Assembly: GCF_031455195.1 (NCBI RefSeq)
Contig: NZ_JAVDSH010000001.1
Coordinates: 434,001 to 498,000, forward strand
Length of the DNA: 64,000 bases
Source of the DNA: Arthrobacter nitroguajacolicus_D
Lineage (GTDB): Bacteria; Actinomycetota; Actinomycetes; Actinomycetales; Micrococcaceae
Direction of reading: 5' to 3'
The notes under the pieces are model-generated. The model ran no database searches and was not told the DNA's origin. It saw only the letters and a list, made by a program, of their open reading frames with translations. Shown here piece by piece: positions 24,830 to 33,667 of this stretch; the stretch's first letter is position 1, and every line of letters starts with the position of its first letter. Made by a program: the position numbers and the translations under genes.

Positions 24830-24889
24830 CGGACGCGGAGCCTGAACCCTGAACAGCCAAGGAAGCGAAACGGTCACTCTCCGAAAGAG

Positions 24890-25243
24890 CTACGCCCTGC
24901 CGGAGGCATGCTCAACGCAGACCGGCGTCCATGGCCGGGCCTCCAGCCGGCCCTCTGGTATTACCGCACCACACACGGCGCACAATCCATAGCTCCCTGC
25001 GGCAATGCGCTCAAGAGCGGCGTCAATCTGGGCCAGCCCACGCTTGCTCTGCTCCAGTAGCGCAGAGGCCTGGGAAAGTTCAAAAGCGATGGTGCTGCCC
25101 TCGGGGTCATGCTCGTCATCAACATTCGAGTCCTGCCGTGCGCGGTTCACCGATGTGATGTCACTGCTCAGCGCCGCGAGAAGTTCGAGCTTCTGCTGCT
25201 TCTCGTCCTCCAGGAGGCGCCGAAACCGCCCCGAATCAACCAC
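24890..25243 (-). CDS. TraR/DksA-family zinc-finger protein
   Basis: A 117-residue protein: an N-terminal helical hairpin (coiled coil, residues about 5-80) and a C-terminal zinc finger YGLCAVCGAVIPEGRLEARP followed by CVEH. The finger is CxxC...CxxH, whereas DksA has four cysteines, so the last ligand is probably His. The family binds RNA polymerase through the secondary channel or acts as a small stress protein; the actinobacterial members are poorly studied. It follows the PPOX gene by six nt and is co-transcribed with it. Confidence 0.85.
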   Translation of the reverse strand: MVDSGRFRRLLEDEKQQKLELLAALSSDITSVNRARQDSNVDDEHDPEGSTIAFELSQASALLEQSKRGLAQIDAALERIAAGSYGLCAVCGAVIPEGRLEARPWTPVCVEHASGRA

Positions 25244-25249
25244 GTCGGT

Positions 25250-25732
25250 TCACAGGTCCACCGTGCCGCTTTCGCCGACACTCATCCGCGAGTGGGTGAC
25301 CTTGGACTTCACCCACTGCAGCACAGTCGCAGCCGTGCCTCCAGGGCTGGTCCAGTACTCGGCAGACTCAGAGTCGACACGCAACAGGCAGACCTCCGGG
25401 GTCTCAGGGCCATCCGGGAACCACGCTTCCACTGTCTGGTTCCACATGTCGCGGATTATCTGCCGATCAGTGACCACCTCGGCGTTCCCCGCAACAGATA
25501 CCCACTCCGTGTTCTTTCCAAAGGACACGTTGACCCGTGGATCATTTCGGACGTGCGCTACCTGTGAGGTGCCCAGTCCCGTGAAGAACCACATGTCGCC
25601 GTCGTCCTTGACATCCTGGACCGCCAGCGGACGGCTAACCAAAGCACCTTGTTCATTGACTGTGGTCACCATGCCAATCCTGGCACCGTTGATGATGTCC
25701 GTGACTTTGCTGATGTCGCGCTCTTCTGCCAT
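25250..25732 (-). CDS. Pyridoxamine-5'-phosphate-oxidase-fold protein (general stress protein 26-like)
   Basis: A 160-residue split-barrel flavin-binding protein. The segment GARIGMVTTVNEQGALVSRP followed by DMWFFTGLGTSQVAHVRNDP matches the general stress protein 26 group of the PNPOx-like superfamily, which binds FMN or FAD; the reaction is unknown. It is the first gene of a two-gene operon with the DksA-like zinc finger. The motif TAAGTTTGCTTA lies about 55 bp upstream and may be its operator or promoter element. The pairing with a stress-type zinc finger supports a general stress role (inference). Confidence 0.87.
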   Translation of the reverse strand: MAEERDISKVTDIINGARIGMVTTVNEQGALVSRPLAVQDVKDDGDMWFFTGLGTSQVAHVRNDPRVNVSFGKNTEWVSVAGNAEVVTDRQIIRDMWNQTVEAWFPDGPETPEVCLLRVDSESAEYWTSPGGTAATVLQWVKSKVTHSRMSVGESGTVDL

Positions 25733-25783
25733 GTTCGCCTCAACTCTCTTCGTTCGGGGACGCCCCCATGCCCAGCCTATTAG

Positions 25784-25795
25784 TAAGTTTGCTTA
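25784..25795. promoter_or_regulatory. TAAGTTTGCTTA motif upstream of the PPOX operon
   Basis: A near-palindrome TAAG-TTTG-CTTA, 52 bp before the start at 25732, within an AT-rich patch. A second copy with one changed base (TAAGTGTGCTTA) occurs at 44383-44394 upstream of another gene start. The shared sequence and position suggest a common regulator. Confidence 0.45.
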
Positions 25796-25933
25796 TTGAC
25801 TACCGGCTGGCCCACGGCTGCTGGACAGGGAATCAAGAAGGGCTCCTGTCCGTTCCCATTTCATGAAGGAGTATTGTGGCCGCGGCCACATGCGCCTCGG
25901 GTTGAATGACGACAGGAAGTGTGGGGACTGGCC

Positions 25934-26344
25934 ATGACGTTGAAAGAAACCATCGCCCATGTGGAGGCAGCGCACCGCATGGTCCGCGAAGACAAAGAGT
26001 GGGACGGGCTGTCCATGGATTTGTGGGAGGCGTACAACCTCCAGGACGAGGACCTTATTGAGCAGTTGCGGCCGCCGTTCCTGCAATCGTGGCGGACCGT
26101 CACCACCTACGTCCTGCGCGATACCTTCGATGCGGCCGGGATCACGGTGGCGGATCCGAGCCACCCGTGGGGCATTGCAACGCTCACAGCAAATGGCGCC
26201 AGCAGCGAGCCCCTCTTATGGCGTGAGGCCGGTGACGGAAACCGCAGCATCGAAGGCCCCGCAGGCTTCGAACTTCTGACGTTCTCCGAAACCATGACCC
26301 ACTACGCCGACTGCTTGAAGAGTTTGCTCCCCGAACAGCCCTAG
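25934..26344 (+). CDS. Conserved hypothetical protein, 136 residues
   Basis: A soluble, acidic protein without recognisable motif (MTLKETIAHVEAAHRMVRED at the start, LLTFSETMTHYADCLKSLLP at the end). The DLWEAYNLQDEDLIEQLRPP region is predicted helical. I chose ATG 25934, with GGGGA six nt upstream; GTG 25919 is directly against an AGGAAG and so less likely. It is divergent from the PPOX operon and convergent with the DHFR-like gene. Function unknown. Confidence 0.6.
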   Translation: MTLKETIAHVEAAHRMVREDKEWDGLSMDLWEAYNLQDEDLIEQLRPPFLQSWRTVTTYVLRDTFDAAGITVADPSHPWGIATLTANGASSEPLLWREAGDGNRSIEGPAGFELLTFSETMTHYADCLKSLLPEQP

Positions 26345-26392
26345 TCCCGGCTGTCCACCAGGGCCCTGCGCATCCTGTTCCTGTGCGGTGCC

Positions 26393-27010
26393 TCACCCTC
26401 GGCCGGCCGGTGGGCCGTCGATAAGGGTGGGAATGTACTCGAGCATCTGCAGCCCGCCCCCAAACGTCCTGCTCCCTACCATTTCAAGGGAAACGTCCGG
26501 ATAGCCATCGTAAATTCGCTCCCGTCCGGTTCGACCGGTGATAACGGGGAAAACGACCAGTCGGTACCTGTCAACCAAACCTGCGACGAGCAAGGATCGA
26601 CAAAGACTGAGGCTGCCGAGGGTCATCAACCTTCCCGTTCCAGCTTCCTTCATCCTTCGCACTGCCTCCACCGCATCACCGCGCACGAGCTCCGAATTGG
26701 GCCAGGCCAAAGGTTCTTGCAGGCTGGAGGAGAAAATCACCTTGCCCATGGCAGCCAACCCGGTCAGGGCGGCGCCCTCCTCCTCGGAAAACCCTGAATC
26801 TGCCCCGGTGGCCTGCTCGGACATGCCCGACATGACCCTGTAGGTGTTCGCCCCCATCAGGGTAGTGAATTCCTTTTTACCCTCTTCCTCGAGCCAGGCC
26901 AGGTACTCCGGACTTTCCAAACCCCACCACCCCGGCCATCCTTCGGCTGAGGCATAACCGTCCAGTGAAATGATCAGATCCACTGTCAACGTTGCGGGCG
27001 TGTCGCTCAT
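26393..27010 (-). CDS. Dihydrofolate-reductase-like (RibD C-terminal domain) protein
   Basis: A 205-residue protein of the RibD C-terminal/DHFR-fold family. Visible: LTVDLIISLDGYASAEGWPG (N-terminal strand and cofactor loop), TLMGANTYRVM, KVIFSSSLQEP, GRLMTLGSLSLCRSLLVAGLVDRYRLVVFPVITG (the GS.....L...LVD motif) and ERIYDG near the C-terminus. These proteins bind NADPH; the substrate of this single-domain type is generally unknown. The start ATG at 27010 has AGGAG six nt upstream. Confidence 0.87.
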   Translation of the reverse strand: MSDTPATLTVDLIISLDGYASAEGWPGWWGLESPEYLAWLEEEGKKEFTTLMGANTYRVMSGMSEQATGADSGFSEEEGAALTGLAAMGKVIFSSSLQEPLAWPNSELVRGDAVEAVRRMKEAGTGRLMTLGSLSLCRSLLVAGLVDRYRLVVFPVITGRTGRERIYDGYPDVSLEMVGSRTFGGGLQMLEYIPTLIDGPPAGRG

Positions 27011-27092
27011 CTGGGTCTCCTGCTTTTGGCCGCGCGGGTCTACCGTGCGCAAATGCTAGCCCCGGATCGATCAGGCGTTCAAGGGGTCGCAG

Positions 27093-27488
27093 TTAGAGGA
27101 TCACCAGGAGCAGTCCGCCGACGGTACTGAGGAGCCCGATGCCCGTGAGGATCCAGCCAAGAATCAGCACGGTGTTGTCGTACCGGGGTGGTTGAAGGGA
27201 ACACCTGGAGGGGTGGCAGAGATCGTAATGGACCACTACAGACCGCGACGTGAGGCTTCCATCCTTGGCAGCGACATCCAGGAGGACTTTCCGTTCCTCA
27301 TTGCTTTGGTCCACCCATTGGACTCCCAGGAATCCCCCGGCCGTGAACTGTTCTCCGTCGGCCGTGGCCCAAGGGCAGCGCCGCCTGGCGATGGCCCAGG
27401 CTATGACCAGTAAAGGCACGCCCGGGACGAACCCCACCCAGGTCATCATCTCGAGAATGGGGCCGAGGAAATCCATGGAGCCGGCCAT
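27093..27488 (-). CDS. Small membrane protein, unknown function
   Basis: A 131-residue protein with two hydrophobic segments: VGFVPGVPLLVIAWAIARRR near the N-terminus and VLILGWILTGIGLLSTVGGL at the C-terminus. The region between is a polar beta-rich domain facing one side of the membrane, with two cysteines (CHPSRC). It has the layout of the DUF3592-like small membrane proteins but I do not assign it. ATG at 27488 follows AGGA by seven or eight nt. Upstream it is divergent from arfB. Confidence 0.7.
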   Translation of the reverse strand: MAGSMDFLGPILEMMTWVGFVPGVPLLVIAWAIARRRCPWATADGEQFTAGGFLGVQWVDQSNEERKVLLDVAAKDGSLTSRSVVVHYDLCHPSRCSLQPPRYDNTVLILGWILTGIGLLSTVGGLLLVIL

Positions 27489-27525
27489 GACATGATCCTA
27501 GCGTGGGGCGTGTAACGCTTGGTCC

Positions 27526-27945
27526 ATGGACCTGCGCATCCCGCCCTCGCTGACGATCCCGGCCGCTGAACTCAGCTGGCGGTTCTCGCGATCCTCGGGA
27601 CCGGGAGGGCAGCACGTCAACACCACCGACACCCGCGCCGAACTAATGTGGAACGTCGCGGATTCTGCTGCCATCACCGATGAACAACGGGAGATCCTGC
27701 TCCAGCGTCTTGGCCGCAGGCTCGTCTCAGGCGTCATTACTGTGACGGCGTCCGAAGAGCGGTCCCAGCTTCGCAACAGGGAGCTTGCCCTTACCAAGCT
27801 GGCCGACCTCATCGCGGCGGGCCTCGCTCCGGAGTCTATCCGCCGCCCGTCCAAACCCACCCGCGGTTCCGCACGACGCCACCGGGCTGCGAAGGAACAG
27901 CGGTCCGCAACCAAGCAACAACGACGCCGGCCTGCCGCCGATTAG
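27526..27945 (+). CDS. arfB: Alternative ribosome-rescue factor ArfB (YaeJ/ICT1-like)
   Basis: A 139-residue peptidyl-tRNA hydrolase that frees stalled ribosomes lacking a stop codon. The catalytic GGQ is at residues 27-29 in RSSGPGGQHVNTTDTRAEL, the class-I release-factor motif. The C-terminal tail is very basic (KPTRGSARRHRAAKEQ onwards), as needed to reach into the empty mRNA channel. Length and layout match E. coli ArfB (140 residues). The ATG at 27526 lies in a typical leaderless-type context (TAGCGT some 25 nt upstream, no clear ribosome site). Confidence 0.93.
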   Translation: MDLRIPPSLTIPAAELSWRFSRSSGPGGQHVNTTDTRAELMWNVADSAAITDEQREILLQRLGRRLVSGVITVTASEERSQLRNRELALTKLADLIAAGLAPESIRRPSKPTRGSARRHRAAKEQRSATKQQRRRPAAD

Positions 27946-27990
27946 CCGCGGCCCCTTTTGGCCGGCGACGCCGGATGGCACCATACCTTC

Positions 27991-28425
27991 ATGTCACCTA
28001 TTCAACGCCTCCGCCCAGCCGGACTGGTCAACAGCCCTGCCTTCAGCCATGTCGCCGTCGTTCCTCCCGGCGCCACCACCATTTACGTCGGCGGCCAGAA
28101 CGCCGTGGACCAGAGCGGAAAACTGGTCGGGGAAGGCGATGCAGCCATCCAGTCCGCACGCGCACTGCAAAATGCCCAAACCGCGCTTGAAGCCGCGGGT
28201 GCCGGCCTCGGCGACGTGATCCATTGGACTGTGCTCTTCGTCGAAGGCGCCGACCTCGCGGCAGGCTATGGAGCGATTGCTGCGCAGCTCGCTTCAGAGG
28301 AGCCACCCCTGGTGACGGCAGCTTTCGTGGCGGGCCTGGGCGTACCCGGTGCGCTGGTGGAGATCAGTGCGGTAGCCGCCGTCGTCAGCGCTGAGGAAAA
28401 CGGTGCGGGAGCCAGACGCCGATAG
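27991..28425 (+). CDS. RidA-family protein (YjgF/YER057c/UK114)
   Basis: A 144-residue member of the RidA family, which hydrolyses reactive enamine/imine intermediates from amino acid metabolism; subfamilies differ. Visible: TIYVGGQNAVDQSGKLVGEG, ALQNAQTALEAAGAGLGDVI, and the C-terminal VEISAVAAV where RidA proteins end in 'VEIe..A'. The canonical catalytic Arg (usually in 'RxxV.V..LP') is not present in standard form, so it belongs to a non-archetypal RidA subfamily and its activity is uncertain. ATG at 27991 is preceded by TACCTT, possibly a leaderless -10. Confidence 0.85.
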   Translation: MSPIQRLRPAGLVNSPAFSHVAVVPPGATTIYVGGQNAVDQSGKLVGEGDAAIQSARALQNAQTALEAAGAGLGDVIHWTVLFVEGADLAAGYGAIAAQLASEEPPLVTAAFVAGLGVPGALVEISAVAAVVSAEENGAGARRR

Positions 28426-28435
28426 AGTCGTGTCA

Positions 28436-31003
28436 ATGGACAGCAAACTGATGACGACCCAACGGCCCGGACCCGACCCTGCTGCACCGCAGTCCCCCGC
28501 CGAGGACGGCTTCGTGAGGGTCCACGGGGCCCGCGAGAACAACCTCCGCAATATCGACGTGGACGTCCCGCGCGATTCCATCGTGGCCTTCACCGGAGTC
28601 TCCGGTTCCGGGAAATCCTCCCTGGCCTTCGGAACCATCTTCGCCGAAGCCCAACGCCGCTACTTCGAGTCCGTCGCGCCCTACGCCCGTCGGCTTATCC
28701 AACAAGGCCACAATCCCAAGGTCGAGTCCATCACCGGGCTGCCACCCGCCGTCGCGCTCCAACAACGCCGTGGTACCGCCAGTACCCGCTCAAGCGTGGG
28801 AACAGTGACCACCTTGTCGAACTCGCTGCGGATGCTCTTTTCACGTTCCGGGACCTACCCCGATGGCGTCGGGCAGCTCGACTCCGATGCCTTCTCCCCC
28901 AACACCGCAGCAGGCGCCTGTCCCGAGTGCCACGGGCTCGGGACCGCGCACACAGTCACCGAAGCCTCCTTGGTCCCCGATCCGACCCTCAGCATCCGGG
29001 ACGGCGCCATCGCGGCCTGGCCCGGCGCCTGGCAAGGTAAGAACCTCCGCGACATCCTGAGCCACCTGGGCTACGACGTGGACACCCCGTGGCGGAAGCT
29101 CCCAAAGAAGGACCGCGACTGGATCCTGTTCACCGAAGAGCAACCGGTGGTGGAAGTGACGCCGCAGCGCGATCGGGTAGCCAAACCCTACAAAGGCAGG
29201 TTCTGGAGCGCCCGGAGCTACGTGATGCACACCCTGGCCGATTCCAAGAGCACCACCATGCGCGACCGGGTGCTGCGCTTCATGGTCAGCGGCCCATGCC
29301 CACGCTGCGACGGCAGCGGGCTCCGGCCGGAGGCGCTGGCTGTGACCTTCGCCGGGAAGAACATCGCCGAACTCAACGCACTGCCCATGACCGAACTGGC
29401 CGACGTTATCCGGCCAACCACGGAGCTCGCTTCTGCAGGGACGGCTTCCCGAAAACAGTCCTCAGGCGAAGCCACGGAAGTAGCCGTTGCGATCACCCGC
29501 GACCTGCTCAAGCGGCTCACGGTACTGACCGACCTTGGCCTCGGATACCTGGCATTGGGCCGCCAAACGCCTACGCTTTCCCCGGGCGAAATGCAGCGGC
29601 TGAGGATTGCCACGCAGCTGCGTTCGGGGCTGTTTGGGGTGGTCTATGTGCTCGATGAACCATCGGCGGGGTTGCACCCCGCAGATGCCGAATCCTTGCT
29701 CGATGTCCTGGACCAGCTCAAGGCCTCCGGCAACTCGGTGTTTGTGGTCGAACACAACATGGAATTCGTGCGGGCTGCCGACTGGCTGGTTGATGTTGGT
29801 CCGCGCGCGGGTGAAGGTGGCGGAGAAATTCTTTACAGCGGCCCCGTCGCCGGCCTTGCCGACGTGAAGGAGTCAGTGACGCGGCCGTTCCTCTTCCCTG
29901 CTACCAGCAGTGCGGGGAATCAAAAGAACGACGACGGTCCAGCCGCCGCCGGGAGTCGACGGAGCACCAGCCAACCCCGGGAAGCGAAGGAATGGGTGAC
30001 GCTTCACAACGTCAACCGGCACAATCTGCGCGACCTCGAGGCCGGATTCCCACTGGGCGTCCTGACCGCCGTGACCGGCGTGTCAGGCTCTGGAAAGTCC
30101 ACCCTGGTCAGTCAGGTCCTGGCAGAGGTAGTGGACGCAGAGCTTCATCCGGGGACCATCGAAACAGCTGACCGGGACGTACCCAACAGTGCGGGGTCAG
30201 TCTCCGGGCTCCATGGACTGGACCGCCTCGTCAAGGTCGACCAGAAGCCCATCGGCCGTACACCGCGTTCCAACCTTGCAACGTACACCGGCTTGTTTGA
30301 TGGGGTGCGGAAGGAGTTCGCTGCCACCGAAGATGCCCGTGCCCGCGGCTTCGGCCCTGGCCGCTTCTCCTTCAACGTCGCTGGTGGGCGCTGCGAAACC
30401 TGCCAGGGCGAGGGATTCGTTGCCGTGGAGCTTTTGTTCCTGCCCGGCAGCTACGGGCCTTGCCCGGAATGCCAAGGATCCCGGTTCAACCCCGAAACCC
30501 TTGAAGTGAAGTACCGCGGCAAAAGCATCGCCGATGTCCTGGGCATGACAGTGGAGGCAGCGTCCGACTTCCTGTCCGACCTCCCGGGTGTCGCCCGCAG
30601 CCTGCAAACACTGCTGGAGGTGGGACTGGGCTACCTTCGCTTGGGCCAGCCAGCCACGGAACTGTCCGGTGGTGAAGCCCAGCGCATCAAGCTCGCCACT
30701 GAACTGCAGCGCATCCAGCGAGGGCACACCCTGTACATCCTTGACGAACCCACCACCGGACTTCACCCCGCTGACGTACAGCTCCTGATGGCGCAACTTC
30801 ACCGGCTCGTGGACGCCGGAAACACCGTCATCGTGGTCGAACACGAGATGGATGTCGTAGCCGGGGCCGACTGGGTGATCGACCTGGGACCGGGCGGCGG
30901 CGACGCCGGCGGCACAATCATCGCCGCTGGGCCGCCGGCCGCCGTCGCGCGTTCCACCACCAGCCGGACGGCACCCTACCTGGCAGCCGCTTACGGGCGC
31001 TGA
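28436..31003 (+). CDS. UvrA2-like ABC ATPase (excinuclease subunit A paralogue)
   Basis: An 855-residue UvrA-family protein. It has two ATPase halves: Walker A GVSGSGKSSLAFG with LSPGEMQRL and VLDEPSAGLHP in the first, and GVSGSGKSTLVSQ with LSGGEAQRIKLA and LDEPTTGLHP in the second. Zinc modules are seen as CPECHGLG, CPRCDGSGLRPEAL and CETCQGEG...CPECQGSRFNPETL. It is about 90 residues shorter than housekeeping UvrA, and the UvrB-interaction region is absent or reduced, which is the UvrA2 type. UvrA2 proteins bind DNA and have been linked to tolerance of DNA-damaging or intercalating drugs. ATG at 28436 follows TAGAGT by six or more nt (leaderless context). It ends one nt from the convergent poxB stop. 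Confidence 0.9.
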   Translation: MDSKLMTTQRPGPDPAAPQSPAEDGFVRVHGARENNLRNIDVDVPRDSIVAFTGVSGSGKSSLAFGTIFAEAQRRYFESVAPYARRLIQQGHNPKVESITGLPPAVALQQRRGTASTRSSVGTVTTLSNSLRMLFSRSGTYPDGVGQLDSDAFSPNTAAGACPECHGLGTAHTVTEASLVPDPTLSIRDGAIAAWPGAWQGKNLRDILSHLGYDVDTPWRKLPKKDRDWILFTEEQPVVEVTPQRDRVAKPYKGRFWSARSYVMHTLADSKSTTMRDRVLRFMVSGPCPRCDGSGLRPEALAVTFAGKNIAELNALPMTELADVIRPTTELASAGTASRKQSSGEATEVAVAITRDLLKRLTVLTDLGLGYLALGRQTPTLSPGEMQRLRIATQLRSGLFGVVYVLDEPSAGLHPADAESLLDVLDQLKASGNSVFVVEHNMEFVRAADWLVDVGPRAGEGGGEILYSGPVAGLADVKESVTRPFLFPATSSAGNQKNDDGPAAAGSRRSTSQPREAKEWVTLHNVNRHNLRDLEAGFPLGVLTAVTGVSGSGKSTLVSQVLAEVVDAELHPGTIETADRDVPNSAGSVSGLHGLDRLVKVDQKPIGRTPRSNLATYTGLFDGVRKEFAATEDARARGFGPGRFSFNVAGGRCETCQGEGFVAVELLFLPGSYGPCPECQGSRFNPETLEVKYRGKSIADVLGMTVEAASDFLSDLPGVARSLQTLLEVGLGYLRLGQPATELSGGEAQRIKLATELQRIQRGHTLYILDEPTTGLHPADVQLLMAQLHRLVDAGNTVIVVEHEMDVVAGADWVIDLGPGGGDAGGTIIAAGPPAAVARSTTSRTAPYLAAAYGR

Positions 31004-31004
31004 G

Positions 31005-32753
31005 TCAGCGTCGCGGGATGTTCCGCAGGTTGCTGCGGGCCATGCTGACAGCCTCACCGGCACCGCGGTTCAGCACCACCTTGGACATCGCAGTGGCGAA
31101 GCCGATGACCTGCGAACCCGAAATCTTCGGCGGGATGGACAGTGCGTTCGGGTCCGTGATGAGTTCCACCAAGGAAGGGCCGGAATGCGCGAACGCCTCC
31201 CGGTAGGCGGCCTCAATGTCAGCAGGGTCGGTGACGCGCACGGCATGGAAGCCCAGGGCCTTGGCCACGGCCGCATAGTTGGCGTCGGGGACGTCCACGC
31301 CGAAATCGGGCAGTCCATCCACCAGCATTTCGAGCTTGACCATCCCCAGGGTGGAGTTGTTGAACACCACGACATTAACTGGCAACTGGTGCGCTGCCAC
31401 GGTGACGAGCTCGCCCAGCAGCATGGACAAACCGCCATCGCCCGACACGGAAACCACCTGCCGCCCCGGATAAGCCAGCTGCGCACCGATGGCATGTGGA
31501 AGCGCGTTCGCCATGGACCCGTGCAGGAAGGACCCAATCAACCGACGGGTACCCAACGGGTTGATGTAGCGGGCAGTCCAGACATTGCACATTCCAGTGT
31601 CGGCGGTGAAGACGGCGTCTTCGGCAGCTACCTGGTCGAGCAGGGACGCTGCGTATTCGGGGTGGATGGGCTGTTTCTTCTCGACCTTGCGCGTGTAGGC
31701 ACCCACCGCCTTATTCATGAGCCGATCGTGCTTCTTGAGCATCTGGTCCAGGAAGCGCCGGTTCTTCTTTGGCTGTACCAACGGCAGGAGGGCTCTCAGG
31801 GTGGGGAGCACGTCGCCATGGACTGCGATGTCGACGTCGGTCCGACGCCCCAGCCGCTGCGCGGCGCGATCCACCTGCGCGGTCCGGGTGTCCGGGAGGA
31901 ACTGGTCATAGGGAAAGTCGGTACCCAGCAGGATGAGCAGGTCGGCGTCTTCGATACCCTCGGCGGCGGCACCATAACCGAGCAATCCGGTCATGCCGAT
32001 GTCGAACGGGTTGTCGTACTGGACGAAGTCTTTGCCCCGCAAGGAATGGCCAATCGGGGCGTTGATCAGTTCAGCCAAGGAGATCAGCTCACTGTGCGCG
32101 CCTTCGACGCCCGCGCCGGCGAAAATGGCGACCTTTCCGGCGTCGTTGATGGCTCCAGCCAGTTCCTGGACGCTGGTTGGATCAGGGACCAGACTGGCGG
32201 GCCGGAAGGTCGCCGGCAGGGGCGTAGGCGCGACGGCCTCGAGTCCCGCGATATCCCCCGGCAGGGTAACCACGGCGACACCGCCCAGGCCCAGTGCGTT
32301 CTGGATGGCGCTGTGCATGACCCGCGGCGCCTGTTCGGCGGTGCTGATCATTTCGGAGTACACGGAGCATTCGTTGAAGAGCCGGTCCGGGTGGGTCTCC
32401 TGGAAGAAGCCACTGCCGATCTGCTTGCTGGGGATGTGGGAAGCAATAGCCACAACCGGGGCCCCGGTCCGATTGGCGTCGTAAAGGCCGTTGATCAAAT
32501 GCAGGTTTCCGGGCCCGCAGGAGCCGGCGCAGACGGCCAGTTTGCCGGTCAGCTGTGCCTCTGCTGCCGCAGCGAAGGCGGCAGCTTCCTCGTGGCGAAC
32601 ATGGATCCAGTCAATACCGCCCTTACTTGAGCCGCCCGTCTGGCGGACCGCATCCACCACCGGGTTGAGGCTGTCCCCGACTATCCCGTAGATCCGCTGC
32701 ACCCCGGCAGCCTGGAGTTGTTCAATGAGTTGGGTGGCAAGTTCCTTCGCCAT
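31005..32753 (-). CDS. poxB: Pyruvate dehydrogenase (quinone)/pyruvate oxidase PoxB
   Basis: A 582-residue thiamine-diphosphate and FAD enzyme that decarboxylates pyruvate to acetate, passing electrons to quinone at the membrane. Visible: IYGIVGDSLNPVVDAVRQTG and VRHEEAAAFAAAAEAQLTGK with the catalytic Glu, GSCGPGNLHLINGLYDA, and the thiamine-diphosphate motif SGDGGLSMLLGELVTVAAHQ...VFNN. The C-terminal tail (VVLNRGAGEAVSMARSNLRN) can form the amphipathic membrane-binding helix known from E. coli PoxB. In actinobacteria the gene is typically active in stationary phase. It stands as a single gene. Confidence 0.93.
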   Translation of the reverse strand: MAKELATQLIEQLQAAGVQRIYGIVGDSLNPVVDAVRQTGGSSKGGIDWIHVRHEEAAAFAAAAEAQLTGKLAVCAGSCGPGNLHLINGLYDANRTGAPVVAIASHIPSKQIGSGFFQETHPDRLFNECSVYSEMISTAEQAPRVMHSAIQNALGLGGVAVVTLPGDIAGLEAVAPTPLPATFRPASLVPDPTSVQELAGAINDAGKVAIFAGAGVEGAHSELISLAELINAPIGHSLRGKDFVQYDNPFDIGMTGLLGYGAAAEGIEDADLLILLGTDFPYDQFLPDTRTAQVDRAAQRLGRRTDVDIAVHGDVLPTLRALLPLVQPKKNRRFLDQMLKKHDRLMNKAVGAYTRKVEKKQPIHPEYAASLLDQVAAEDAVFTADTGMCNVWTARYINPLGTRRLIGSFLHGSMANALPHAIGAQLAYPGRQVVSVSGDGGLSMLLGELVTVAAHQLPVNVVVFNNSTLGMVKLEMLVDGLPDFGVDVPDANYAAVAKALGFHAVRVTDPADIEAAYREAFAHSGPSLVELITDPNALSIPPKISGSQVIGFATAMSKVVLNRGAGEAVSMARSNLRNIPRR

Positions 32754-32833
32754 GATGTGCAGGCTCCCTCAGTTGTGGCGGTGGGCTGACATGGCCCAAT
32801 ATAGTCGGCTTGCCTCCGAGCATCCCGTGCATC

Positions 32834-32889
32834 CCCGGGCAAGGCCCGGGTCAGGGCATGTCCACGCAGCCGTCAGGGCATGTCCACGC
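32834..32889. repeat. GC-rich hairpin plus an 18-bp tandem direct repeat
   Basis: A hairpin CCCGGGC-AAG-GCCCGGG (32834-32850) is followed by two exact copies of GTCAGGGCATGTCCACGC (32850-32867 and 32872-32889) at a 22-bp period. The block is downstream of the DUF3846 gene stop and upstream of poxB (divergent from it). The hairpin could terminate DUF3846 transcripts; the repeat may be a local duplication or paired binding sites. Confidence 0.55.
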
Positions 32890-32905
32890 TCTTGCTCGGC
32901 CTTCT

Positions 32906-33256
32906 TCAGGCCGCCAATCGGGTGGCGAACAGGCGTTCTGCCAGCGACAGCAACTGCGCTGGGACGTCCGTTTCATCGCCGTCGCTCCCGTGGCCGAGGA
33001 AGACGGCGTTGCCGCCCACCGGATCTTCGATGGGGGTGCCGGCTTCGCGGATCAGGACTTCGGCCCGGGGGTTAAGTGGCAGGGGAATGGACTTGGCCTG
33101 GTCATTCAGGAATGCGTGCCAACCTCGTCCTGATATGGCTTCCACATTCCCTTCCACTAATGACTGCCGACTGGCAAGGCACAATCCGATTTCCTTAATC
33201 CTGACGGGCTCGTGGAGCCGGGCAGGAACAATAAGTGCAACCAGGAACTTCCGCAT
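32906..33256 (-). CDS. DUF3846-like small protein
   Basis: A 116-residue protein. The pattern MRKFLVALIVPARLHEPVRI at the start, WHAFLNDQAKSIPLPLNPRA in the middle and NAVFLGHGSDGDETDVPAQL near the end matches what I know of DUF3846, small proteins found on actinobacterial chromosomes, plasmids and phages with unknown function. The ATG at 33256 is poorly supported by a ribosome site (AGAAAG 15 nt away). Base composition drops upstream of it. The assignment is by pattern recall only. Confidence 0.6.
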   Translation of the reverse strand: MRKFLVALIVPARLHEPVRIKEIGLCLASRQSLVEGNVEAISGRGWHAFLNDQAKSIPLPLNPRAEVLIREAGTPIEDPVGGNAVFLGHGSDGDETDVPAQLLSLAERLFATRLAA

Positions 33257-33667
33257 GACAATTTGTATACTTTCTGACTGGCAGCAGCTGAGCAATTCCG
33301 CCGTAAACATAGCGCGCGGCTACGGCAAGCCCCGCGAAAACTGCGATCTAACCTGCTTCCGCACGGTCACGAGGACCCTACCGTTGGCTTTTCCTGGGCT
33401 TGGTGAAGCGGTTTTCGCTGCTCTCGGCCTTGGCCCGCTTTTCCGACCTCTTTTCGAAAATGGATTTCCCCGGCTTTTTTGTCCTTGCATTTGTTGGTGA
33501 TTTGCCGGACAAGCCAATCATTCCTTTCCAGTCGCTTTACCAACACCATACCTGCTTATATTTTTTAAGCCAGCCAGGAAGTCCCGGCTATCGCAGTTAC
33601 TGCTGCATAGCCACTTTCCTTCCTCGCAACTCTGGTTGGGACGGCCGTTGCTTGCTAGCGTGGCCGC
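33257..33667. other. Lower-GC intergenic region, no recognised gene
   Basis: A 411-bp stretch, visibly less GC-rich than its surroundings, with T-runs at 33475-33482 and an A/T tract at 33558-33566. Short frames exist on both strands, including a Lys/Arg-rich minus-strand frame (33320-33517), but none has a ribosome site or a recognisable pattern. A possible -10, TAGCGT (33656-33661), lies six nt before the ligD-pol start, which suggests a leaderless transcript for that gene. Confidence 0.5.

Noticed and set aside
32880..33500. A 206-codon plus-strand frame in the low-GC region
   Set aside because: No ribosome site and no recognisable pattern; it conflicts with the DUF3846-like gene on the other strand.
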